Source: Pelagophyceae sp. CCMP2097
Lineage: Eukaryota > Sar > Pelagophyceae
Direction of reading: 5' to 3'
Assembly (NCBI GenBank): GCA_026770575.1
Contig: MU657197.1
Coordinates: 159,027-223,026, forward strand
Length of the DNA stretch: 64,000 nt
Below are positions 10,958 through 22,900 of the stretch, piece after piece (position 1 is the stretch's first letter; each line of letters starts with the position of its first letter). Under the pieces are notes generated by a model. It worked only from the letters and a program-made list of their open reading frames with translations. It was not told where the DNA came from and did not search any database. The position numbers were made by a program, and so were the translations under genes.

Positions 10958-13900
10958 CTAGCGCAGGCCTCGGCAAGATTCCGAATGGATACCAGAATGG
11001 ATATCCGAATGGCAGGAATGGCAACATCCCCGGGTTGCCAAGAATGGCCACCGACGACGCCTTTCGACCGGGCGGCCCCTATCGACCAACACTTGCGGCG
11101 CCCCCCCCGTCGGCAGAGGTCCGCTGCCTCGCGCCGAAAAGCACCGGGGTCCGCCTGAACCGGGGTCTTTCAGGCCGGAGGGGCTGGCTCGGACCGGGGC
11201 CGGAGGGGGAGGACGCTCCACGGGCCCGTTCGAGGAAGCGGCGCCCTTGAGGCTCCCGCAGGGCAGCCCGAATCAAATCCACCTTGAGTGCCGTTCACAT
11301 TTTACAGGACCGTGCTTGCCGAATCCACCAAGCCCTCCGTGGTGTACTTTGGCGATATCCTCATCGTTGGCCATCGTACGAGGCCCAGCTTGAGGTCTTG
11401 CGACGGCCGCGGGGGGCCGCGTCAACGCAGCAGGACCTCGAGCTCGGCCTCGTGCGCTCTCCGGTGATCAGGCCCAGATGCATTCAAAAATGCCAATGGT
11501 GCACTGGGGGCTTGTCGAAAGTTTCAAGACGTTTTTCAGAGACACCATCGTCTCTCCAGGAGTGCGTCTTGGAAGGTGAAGACTGCGATGCCCGTGCACC
11601 AAGTGCTCCCTTGAAAACGCCCTTTCTGTGAGACGGCCCGTCCGAGACGTCGGTCGCATAGGGCGGCGCAACAGACGGGGCCACTCTCGACGGCACTGTA
11701 TGGCGAACCGATGCACGGTTGCTTGCCATTCGAAGAAGCGGCGCGGCCGAGAGCGCGAGGCTCCGGGGCCCTCCTCGAGGGCCCAAACTCAACGGCCCCT
11801 TGTCCACGGTCCTTGGAGGCGGCCCCGGGTCCAAGGCATAGGCAAAGCCGGCCCCGTTGCCTTGATTTTAAACCCCAAAGCACCAAAGGGCCCTTTGAGA
11901 GCGTCACTCTTCAACTGCCCCTCCCAATGCGCCCTCGTTCAAACGGGCCTTTGGTCTTTTCGGGTTGGAAATCTGGACCCAACACGTTTTGCCAAGCGCC
12001 CTCCGTCGGGGCAGGTTCTGCCAAAAGCGCGCTTCCAAGAGGTTTCGCGCCCTCTGCGAGCCCTGTCGAGGGTCCGTCCCGAGGGCATCTGCCTCCCATT
12101 TTCGCCAAAGGCGCCGTGAGTTTGGAGGGTGCGGCCAGAGCAAGGGCCCCCGGTGCATGTTTTGAATTTCGTTCGAGGCCGTTTGAACGTCTCGCCGAAT
12201 CGTGTCTGGCTTCCGGCTCGATTTTCGAAGAGGCGCAGTAGTAGGTCACAGCGCGGCGAGGCCGTTGTTCGCCGCGCGCGCGTCCCAAAAGTCGCACACG
12301 TGCCCGCCGTAGACGTCGCCCACCGGAGACGTCAAGTCTTGGGCGGGTTGGGGCCCCGCTTTTGAAAAGTGCGCCGCCACGGCGCGCGCACCAAGGTGGA
12401 GATCCGCGTCGCCCCAGGCGTAGTCTTGGGAGAAGCCGACGCGGCCGAAGCTGCGGCGGCCGAGCACGAAGGCGTGGAAGAGACAGAGGCGGAAGAGGGA
12501 CGACCTCGCGGCGGCCAACGCGGTGCGGTCCAGCGCGGCCCAGGCCCGTCTCAAGTTCGACCTAGCGTTTTTGAAACTCGACCTTTGCCTCCGGGAAGCG
12601 TCCTCTTTTGGGAAACGCTTTTGGGAGACGGAAAGGGCCGCCGTGGCAAGACGGACCTCCAGTCGTATCGACGTTGGTCGGCCACTTTGATGCACGCGGT
12701 GAACAGCGCGCACTGCGCGTCGGCGTCGTGGGCGATGGATACGAAGCAGCGGAAATTCGCGTGGCCCTCAGATGCGAAACCGCCGAGCTTCGACTCCAGC
12801 TCGCCGAGCCACGTGGGCACCAAGTGGACGTGTCGCAAAAAGACCATGCCCCCCTCGGCCGCCATCTTGTCGAGCGTCTGGCCGGCTTGCTCCTCGGCAC
12901 CCGCAGCCATGCGCACGACGCACAAAGACAGGCCTTTTGAGGCGGCCAACCTGGCCACGCTCGTCTCCAAGGCCTCGCACGCGCCGACGAAGAGGACGGG
13001 CATCGAGGCGCACGCCCTGGAAAACGTGCGGTCCAAATCGCACTCGTCGACGTCTCCCAGAACTTGCGAAACCAGACGGCCAAGGCCGAAAACCGCCCTG
13101 TCGGGTCTGAGCGCCAAGAGGAGGGCGAGCCTTTCCAGCGCGTTCAGATCTTGCAGCGCGCCGGGGAGCTGCCGAGCTTGGGGCTCCTCAAAGTACGCGG
13201 CCCACTTTTCCGAGGCGCAGTCGACCTACGTGTTTTGGCGTCTCCTTTGCCTTTGGGCGTGGTTTTCGAGTACCTGGTCGCAGACGTCGGCGAGGGCGGC
13301 AAAGGCCGCTTTCTTCGCCGCGGTTTCTAAATTTGCGAGGCGGCGCCACGTTTCGGGCGGCAACCACGCCCCGACCTCGGGCGTCATGGCCCGGGGCTCG
13401 CCCGCATCCCGCGGCGACAAGAGTGCGAGCACCTCGCAGAGTCCGAGCGTCTCCGAGCAGGCTGCCACGGCGAACAAGGAGAGTACGGTGCGCTCGTCTC
13501 TCGCGAAAGTGCCCTGGAGCACCAAGTCCAAAAAGAAGCGCGTCACCGAAGAAGCGTAAGACCGGAGCCGCTCGGCGGTCAAGTCCGCCTCTTCCGGCGC
13601 GTCGTCCTCGGGCGCGCCGGGCGGCGCAAAGGGGCAACGGTCCCAGCGGAAGCGCCGCGTCGAGATCCTGTGCAAAACGACTCGCAACGACATGCAAAGG
13701 GAGGCTTCGCCGGATTATTCGACCGTTGCCAAGGCCCAAAGAGGCTCCACGGCTCCCCGTACGACGGCGCAAAGTGCCGAAGAGCCGCTGGAAGACGCGG
13801 ACCAACTCTTCGGAAAAGAGCTTTGCCTTTTGCAGCACGCTGGAATGCCCGTCGGAAAGGGTCCGTTTTCGAAGAAGAGCGTCTCGCACCGGCCCCCACT

Positions 13901-16900
13901 TTGTCGCAACGGCCCCCACTTTGTCGCAACGGCCCCCACGCAACACACGCCACGCCAAAGGCACGTGGGTGTTTCTTTTGCAACGGCGCCGCAAAGGTGC
14001 AGCGACTCCACGTTCGGTGGTGCCTATTCGGAAACTTTGCAAGGGCGCCTGTTCGGAGTGCACCAATAAGGGCGCACTTGATCGATGCCCCTCTGGAACA
14101 TGGCCGCGAAGGCATGGAGCGAGTAGACGTAGAGCGGATGCACTCGCTGCAGCTTCGTCATCAAGAAGAAGAGCGAGGCGCCTCTCCGCGCCAACTCGCG
14201 GTACGATTCCGCCGTCAATTCCATGCCAGCGGCCTCGGCCCTGCTGGCCTCCAACTCCCTCTTCGCTTCAACGGCCGAGAGATGAATGCGCTCCACCTCG
14301 GTGATCAACGCGCCGTCTTCCGTCGCGCCGTCGGACCTAACGGCGGAGCGCCGTGCGATGTGCGCCGTGCGTGGGTCACAGTTTGGGGCCTGCAACAAGG
14401 GCTGCGGAGGCCACTTGTGCCTCGTGGAACCGCCCAAGACGGCGCCGTCCATCGATTCGGAAACCCGCCGGAAACCAGAGGCCAACCAAGAGAGCGGCAC
14501 TTGGAGAGTCGAAGGCGACAAGAGAACCCGCGCCCTCTGGAGACGGCGCCAAGGGACCGTTTTTAAGGCGTTTTGTAAAAAGGGACCGTTTTCAAAAAAG
14601 AGGTTTTAAAACCCCTTTTTAAAAAATGTTTAAAATGGACCGTTTTTTTAATATTGTGTTTTCCAAAAAGGGGCCGTTTTCAAAAAGATGATTAGAGCAA
14701 AAGGCCCTTGCCGACGGCCCCTTTCGTCGAGGCCCGTGTTTGCCGCTCTCCAGACGGCGCCAGAGCAACGGCCCCGGCGAGGCGGCCTCGAAGCGAGGCG
14801 GCCTAGAAGCGAGGCGGCCCGAGGGCCGCGCTTCGACGACGGCCCTCGAGAAATGGCGACTCGAGGCGGCCCTTTCTGGACAGCCGCCCGAGGCCCCTTC
14901 TCGAGACGAAGGCCCAAGGGGGAAACGGCGCCAGAAACGGCCGCTCTCCGACGGCCTCTCTTCGACGGCCGCTTCGGCGGGTGCTTCTCAACGGCGCCGT
15001 TGTTCTTTGAAAGGCGACTTCTCGACGGCGCCTCGACGGCCGCTCCGCGACGTTTCTTGGTCCAAAGGGCGCTCAAAGAGGGTGTTTCACGGCCCCTCGT
15101 CCTCGGACCCCTCGAGGGCGGCTTGTGCCTCGAGCGCCGATTTCCGGCGTTTCCACGGCCCTCAAAAGTCCGCGGCGCCACAAGAAACGCGGCTTGGAAG
15201 CGCCCTTCTCGACGGCGCGTCGACGTCGGCGCGTCTGCCCCTTCTCGAGCCTGCCCCGCGGCGAAGCGCCCTGCGCCGATTTCGGGTTTCCAATCGGGCG
15301 CGGCGCCGCGCGCCAGCTTGGCCAGAATGTCGGATTCCGACTTGCAAATGTGCAGTCGCAGTTGGTCCTGCGCCCGCAGCGCTCGATGCCGTTCGTAGGC
15401 CAGGCGCGGCCTCGTCGCGCATAGGGCCACGTCCAGGAGCTCCTCTTCGAGGCCCTTTTCGGAAATGGCGCAGTTCACGATGCACACTTTGGCGAGCAAC
15501 GCCGGCGGCACTGCCGGGGTGGCCGAGGTGGTGTGCAGCAAGAGGTCGAACGTGGCGTCGTCGCGTCGGCGGTCCTTTTCCGGGAAATCGGATGCGCGCA
15601 AACCGGGCAAGGCGCCGGCGGCGTGCTCGACGAGCAGGACGCTCCCGGCGGCCATGCACCGCCGCAGCGCCGGCCCGAACTCGGCAGCGTGCACGAGGGT
15701 CACGCTCTCAGAGAAGCGCCGTCGCAGCCACCCGAGGCACATCGAGTGCGGATCGACCAAGAGGGGCCACCGGGGCGCGTAGAGCGCCAGAGCGCCGTTG
15801 TCGGCCATGCCGCGGGCGAGGCCCTCGGCCCGCCACCGGGCGCGCTTCCGGGCGCTGATCAATCCAGAGTTGGGCCGTTTCGGAATGCCGCCCGCTTCTA
15901 AAGAGGCGGCCCACCGATCCAGAAGCGCGCGCCGCCCGGCCGAGTCGAGCGGCCCGCAAAACGACAGAAAGGCGGCTTGGAAGAGACTTTCGCCGACGGC
16001 GCTGTCGTTGGCCGAGACTCTGGCCTCCACCTCGGCCGCCCACGCCGACTCAGAGGCCCCAAGAGCGCAGACCAGCCGCTTGCACACCTCGACTTTGAGA
16101 CGGCCGCGGTCCGCCGTCTCAGAGGCGAGGACGGACGCCGCCTCGGCAGACTCGTACCTGAGCCGGGGTGCGCCTCGAATGCGGGGCTTCAAAAACGGAC
16201 TTTTTAAAAGAAGAAACGGACTTTTTTAAAGAAGAAAGGCGATCGGAGCACGGCCCTTTTCAAAAAAGGGCGGTTCAAAAAGGCCGGTTCAAAAGAGCCC
16301 TTTTCAAAAGCCCTTTTCAAAAGCCCTTTTCAAGAACAAAAAGACCGGAAGGTGCCCCTGGCCGCCACCGTCTCAAAACGGCGCGCTTTCCGGGAAAAAA
16401 GGGGTGCCTCGAGTGACGGCCGGATGAAGACAATCCCGACGGCAGGAGCAGGGACGGTGCACCGGGGGCTGTGAAACGCAACTGGCTCTGGAAGGCGCCC
16501 GTCTTGAGGCTTCTCCGACGCAGGGCCAGACCGACGGGCGTACGCGAAGAGGCAAAGCCGGGCTCCACCCGGCGCTGCTCCGGCTTGGCAGGGTCCCTGC
16601 GGAGATGGCCCCGTCTCTTGATTCGATTCGAAACGGCAAGTCGGAGCAGCGACTTCCCCGACTTCCCCGACTTCCCCGGCCCCGTCTCTTGATGCCATTC
16701 GAGTTGGGAATGAGACGGCACTTGGAAGTGGCTCCGACGGACGCTCCTTGGCAACGGCCGTTTCGACCACCTCAAAGACGGACTCAAAGAGGCTGCCTCG
16801 AAATCGGCCCCTTCTCGAGGGACGGCCCCGTCGAGACACGGCGCTGCAAGACGGCCATTCGAGGCGCCGACGGGACGGCCCCGAGGTCGAGAGGCACCGG

Positions 16901-19900
16901 GCTCTTTGGCGGTCGCTTGGGCGGCCCCGGAGACACTTCGGACGATTCCTGGGACAGTCGCTCTGATTGGAGACGGGCCGCTCCACGGTCGAATGCCACG
17001 ATGGCGAACCTCTCAAAGTGTGCCGAACACCCTTCCGAACACCGTTCCCAACACCGTTCCGAAGATGGTGGGCCCCCATGCCCGGAGACGGCCCCCTCGG
17101 ACGGTCCGGAAGATCAGCCTCTTCCACTGCGGCCCATCTGCTCTCGGCCCCTGGCCGGGCCAGAAGGACGGCCGCTCGGACGGGCCCAACCGAGAGAGGG
17201 CCCCTCGAAAGACGCCCAAATGACGGCGCCCAAGCGACCCTCAGAGGGGCCATCCGAGCCTCTCAAGGGGCCGTCTTCAGGAACGCGCACATACCCTTCG
17301 CGGCCCGCTGCTCCGGAAAAAAGAAGTTTGAGTGCTCGAGTTGGCCCCCCTGCCAAAAGTTCAAGGGCCGTTGATCGCTGAAAAAACACCTTTCTCGAAT
17401 CGCGCCGAGAGGAGCGTCTTCGGACTCGCCGCTGCAGCGCGCGTCGAATGCGCTGTGTGGCGGCTTGAATCTCAAAACGGTCGTATTTTTGGAGGGCGAG
17501 GGTGAGTGTGAGGATTGGGGGTTCTTTAAAACGGAACCCTCACTCGAACCCGTCACTTTTAAAAAAATGACGAGATTCAAGACGCCACGTAGCGCATTCG
17601 AGAAGCGCTGAAACGGCGAGTCCGAAGACGCTCCTCTTCGCGTGGTTCGCGAAAGGTGCCCTTTGCGGCGATAAACGCCGGTTGGAACTTTTGGGAGGGG
17701 GTCGAACATGTATCTCAGCTTGTGAGGCCCCTATCGAACAGCGGACCACGGAGGGTTCGGGTATGCGGCGGTGAGGGTACGCGGCGGTTCAAAATTATAG
17801 GGGCCCCCGGACGGGGGCAAGCCCTCTGAAGGGCGCCTCCTCAAGGGCGCCTCCTCAAGGGCGCCTCCTCAAGGGCGCCTTTTTATCTTGCCCCGTCGAA
17901 AAACGTGGCGGCAGCGGTGTATCGCTAGAAATAAATAAATACGGGCGTTCTTGAGAGGGCGTACCCCCGTCCGGGGGGCCCTGTATTCTTTTCGCCCACC
18001 ACTTGCCCAGGAAGGAACCAGAGGTACAGACCACCAAATCCTTGGGGTGAGCCCCGTCCGGGGGCCCTGACCGCGGCGGGAGGGTCTCTTGCACGGAACC
18101 CTGCGTGGGAGCGGCCGTCGAAAAGGCCCCGCGACCGCGCAGAGGCCTCGAAAGTGGCACCGTTCTCGCAGAGGCCTCGAAAGTGGCAAATATAGGGGCC
18201 CCCGGACGGGGGTGAGCCCTCTGAAGGGCGCCTCCTCAAGGACGTGGCGGCAACGGTGTATCGCTCAAAGGAAATACAGGCCTTGTTGAGAGGCTTCCCC
18301 CCGTCCGGGGGCCCCTGTATCCGCCGTCGACTCAAGTTGGAACATATTTGGTTGAATGGCACATCGAGCGGAAGGTGTGCCCCTTCTCGCACCTGCGAGA
18401 TCCCTGGCGTTGACCTGGGGGGTCGGCCCCAGGTCTTTTTTTCGGGATCTCGCACGCGCACTCGAGAGGGAACACTCGCCTTCGCTCAAAAGTGTCGTCC
18501 TTGTGGTCGACAACTTGGACTTGATTGAAAAAACACACTCGATGAACACACCCGAGGCGCCTTCAACGGCTTAATAATAAAACCGGGACGTGCTTGTGGC
18601 CTGATCTCATTTCGAATCCCTCGCTGGGGAAGTGTCGCAAATTTCAAGTTGATCGAGGGGCGCCCATTTTTCATCCGACTCTGCACAATGGCTGCGTCTT
18701 GCGATGTTCGACTCCAACGCTGACGAGACGCCCAAGCCATTCCCCCGGGTGAGGCCCCCATCGTTTCGCCTGAACGGGGCCACTTGCCGAGGCGTCTGCG
18801 CGGTATCTCGCGGGGCTCTTTCGACGGCCCCTCGCAAGCCCCCCGCGCACAGTTCCGCGCACGAGATTTTCTTGAGAAAAGGTCCCTCCAAATGCTCTCC
18901 AAAGCGATTGTGTGCTCTCCAAAATGCCTCGATCAACTGGAAGACTGCAACCCTGCAAGGCTCCCGACTTTGTTCGAGCGGTCTCTTGGAACGTTGCCAG
19001 GATCCACCTGCGTCCCGCCTGCGTGGTGCCGTCTCTCTTAAAAACGCCCGTCGTACAAAAAAACGTCTTCAAAACGCCCGTCTTCAAGACGCCCGTCTTC
19101 CAACATCGCTGGGCAGATTCCAAACGAGGCTCCGGAGGTGCCCCAGAGGGCGAAGACGCCGCTGCCGGACTCTGTCGTGTCCGAGTCGAGGTGCGCCTGA
19201 GCTGCCAGGAACGCCGCCTGGACCGAGACCAAATCGACGCGGGCGGCATCCAGCAGTGCGGTAGACTCGACGACCTTGAACCTAATTCAGCGCCTCGCTG
19301 CGGGGTGGCAGAACAAGGCCCCGCGAACATCGCTGAGGGAAGAGGCCATCAGTCGGCGACCCGAGGACTACGTCGCCATCAAAAGGGAGCCCCGTGTTCC
19401 ACGGCCCCGGGTTCAACGGCCACGAACGGCGCCCCACACAAGTCCCAAAGGGCCGCGGGCCGCGGCTCCGGCGCATCTTCGTCTCGAAAGGGCCGGTGCC
19501 GCTTGCCCGGCAGGCCCGCCGAAAACGCAGGGGCCGACGTCGGCTCCGGCGGATCATCTCTGGGGCCGGTGTCCGCACTGGAAGAGGGCACAAGGGCGGG
19601 ATTCAGGGGCCGCCTCTTTGGACCGTCTCGATCGGGGCCCGTCTCGATCGGGGCCGTCTCTTCGGGGCCGTTGACGGGCCCTTTCTCAACGGACCGTCTC
19701 GATCGGGGCCCGTCTCGATCGGGGCCGTCTCTTCGGGGCCGTTGACGGGCCCTTTCTCAACGGACCGTCTCGATCGGGGCCCGTCTCGATCGGGGCCGTC
19801 TCTTCGGGGCCGTTGACGGGCCCTTTCTCAACGGACCGTCTCGATCGGGGCCCGTCTCGATCGGGGCCGTCTCTTCGGGGCCGTTGGCGGGCCCTTTCTC

Positions 19901-22900
19901 GACGGACCGTCTCACGGTGGGCACTTTTGGGGTCCTGAAGAGAGTTGGAAACGGGGCCGTTCCAAGGGCACAGGTCCGCGTCGCGTTGCCACGGGCCGCT
20001 TTCTGACGTGCCAGGGGCCCCTTTGCCTGGGACGCCGCTGGAAGGTCCGCGCGGTGCTCTGGCCCGATGGACTTTCAATTCGGCGGGTTTTCCAAAAGCC
20101 CAAATTGGTGCAGATCTTTCAAAGTCTGCTTTCCAAGACACCGAATTCCAAGACCTCAGTGGTTCCACTTGGACCCACACGTCGTAGTACGCGACCGTAT
20201 GGACCACCCACGCAACCAAGCACGCCGCCGCGATGCTCTTCTTCGACACGACCTCTTCGTTGAAGCATGCCATGGCCAGGTACGGCCGCACCTATTCAGA
20301 GCCTCCAACTCCGGGCGCCAACGGCGAAACCTCTCCGGAGAGTGCCGCCTCGATGGATCCCGCGCACCCGGGTAAAGTTGAGCGGCGGGATGGTGCCCGA
20401 ATCCATCTTCGACCGGAACCCGGTTAAGTCGTCGACAAAGCCGTTGACGTTGGACAGCAGCTGCTGCTGCAGCGCGGCCCACTTGAAATCGTGCACCGTG
20501 CCGTCGCGGTGCAGTCGGACGTTGGGCGAGACGCCCGCCAGTAAGACGGCCACGGCCGAAAATGCGGCGAGCACACCGGGCGGCGCCGGGGCCAGACTCC
20601 TCGCCGCCTGCAAGTGCGCCTTGTCCAGCGTGTCCAGCGCCGCGCTCGCTTTGGACATGCACGGCTGGGCGGACGCGAGATGAGCCGCAGCTAACTCTGT
20701 CTGGCGAGTGACTTCGGCTTCGAGGTTTTCGACTCTGGCCTCCGTCTCGTCGCGCTCCGCCATTTGGTCATCGCGGGCCGATTTCGACGAGGAGACGCGC
20801 TCCAGGGTGCGCTCGGCCCCGGACCGCTTCTCCGCCGCGTCGGCGTCGAGCGCGTCGAGGTCCGCGTCGAGGGTCAGCACGGCGCGGTTCGCGCTCTGAA
20901 GCTGGAGGAGGCCTACGCGAAACGTTGAGACCTTTTGGGAAAGCGCCTCGGAAGCCGACTTTTGCAGACCGGATTCGGACCGGGCGGCCGTGCCACGACG
21001 GCAATTCGGACCGCCGAAGTGGACCGGGGAAACGGGACCGGGGAAACGGGCCCGATTCGGCCGCCGGAACCGGAGAATCCGGCCGCCCCAAAGCAAAGGG
21101 CCCGTTGCAAGCAACCGTCGCAAGCAAGGGCCGGTCCAAGACGCGCAAACCGCAGCGACGTCCAAGACGCGGCGTCGCCGCGAGAGAGGGCCCGGGGAAA
21201 CCTCAGTGCAGACTTTTCAGAGGCCCGGCCCTGAAAAGGCCGAGGACCCTCTTCAACAGGCCGTTTGAACGGGCCGTTGAGAAGGGGGCCCTTTGAGAAG
21301 GGACCGTCGGACAAGGCCCTTTTGAAAAAAGGCCGTTGAACAAGGCCCTTTTGAAAAGGGGCCTTTTTGAAAAGGACCTTTTGAACAAGGCCCTTTTTGA
21401 AAAAGGACCCTTTTGAAAAAGGCCGTTTTGAAAAAGGACCCTTTTGAAAAAGGCCCTTTTTGAAAAAGATCCTTTTTGAAAAATGACCTTTTTCAAAAAG
21501 ATGCGAAAAAGGACCTTTAGAAGAAGGCCCCGCCTCTTTCAGAATCCGCAAGAGGCGCGTCTCTTCGGGCCGTTGCCGAGGGGGCCTTTGGATTCGGCCG
21601 TCGGTCAAAGGGCCATTCTTTCAAGGCCGGCGGTGCAAACCCCGCAAACGCCGCAAAAGAGGCCGCGTCGAACCCTTTGCGGGCCGGTTTTCGGGGGCCA
21701 AACTCGGGCCCGTCTCCGGGTTTCCAGACAAAGTACCCACTCAAAATGGACCGCCGCAGAATGCGAACCGCGCTCAAAACGAGGCCCAAGCGTGACTCGC
21801 CGCCGAAGCGGGCCCTGCCTTTGGGGGCTCCCTCGCCTGCGAGAACGCCCCCTGCGGCCAGAGTATGCCGCCGCAGCCACCCAGACGCGCCGTGCAAAGG
21901 GGCAGATGGGTGTTGCTCCTGCCAGGGGGCGCTCGCCCGAGGCAGTGTACAGGGCCCCCGTAGGGGGTAAGATTTCTGAATCCGACGCCGGGCATCTTTC
22001 TGATATCGCCAAAGAGAGAGCTTCCCCCTCCGGGGCCCTGTACTGCCTCTGGAAGATGGAGACCGTGGCAAGTGGTCCCCTCGGTGGAGGATGTGTTGCA
22101 CCCTCCTTCGAGGGGGCCTTCCGAGACCGGGCGGACTCCGTCAGGTAAGGGGGCCTTCTGCCTTCGGGGGCGGGCGCAGGCCGTGCGCGGGGAGCACGGG
22201 TCCCTCGCCTGTCAGACGGACTCCGTCGGGGACCGGGAGTGGGTTGCTCCTCAAACCAGACGGACTCCGTCGGGAGATTTTGGGGTCCTCTGCCTCGGCG
22301 GCAAGCCGCCGGTTGTGTTGCCAGGGTGACTGATGGCCCCTATTTCGAACTCGTCTTGCTTTTCGAGGGCCGGGTTTTGTACGGCCTTGTCGCAAGGGGG
22401 CGCGATGCCGACTCGATCCAAGGGGGTGCGATGCGGACTCGATCCAAGGGGGTGCGATGCCCACTTGATCGGGGGCTCGTGCCCGGAATCGGCAAAGGAC
22501 CGTCCCTGCCCGTGACATGGGCGCACGTCTCGACGGCGGCGCTGACCGTGTTCGAGCCTCGAAAGCTTATAGGCGTGGCTATTGCGCTTGTGGACGAGCG
22601 TGGATGCGAAGACGTGGAGCATGCCGAGGTAGGCACTTTGGGCGACGCCGGTGCCCAGGGTCCCGAAGCAAGAGGCGGCGAACTTGGCCACGTTGGAGCG
22701 CACGCCGGCAGATTTGAAGTCCAGGGGCCCGAGGACCTTGCGAGCGACGCGCTCCAGAGCGTCTACGGGCCACGCGAGGAAGCACGACACCTGCGCGCAT
22801 TTCAAGAGCGACGGGAACCGCGCGTTCGACCTAATCGCCAAATGAAACTTGAAAGCACCCAAAGCTGCGCGACGCCGCGCCCAAGCGCGGTCCCGAATCG

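Noticed and set aside
12369..13559. A 396-codon plus-strand frame
   Set aside because: It lies antisense to dynein exons 23-25, whose minus-strand product matches the family throughout. It is a shadow frame of GC-rich codons.
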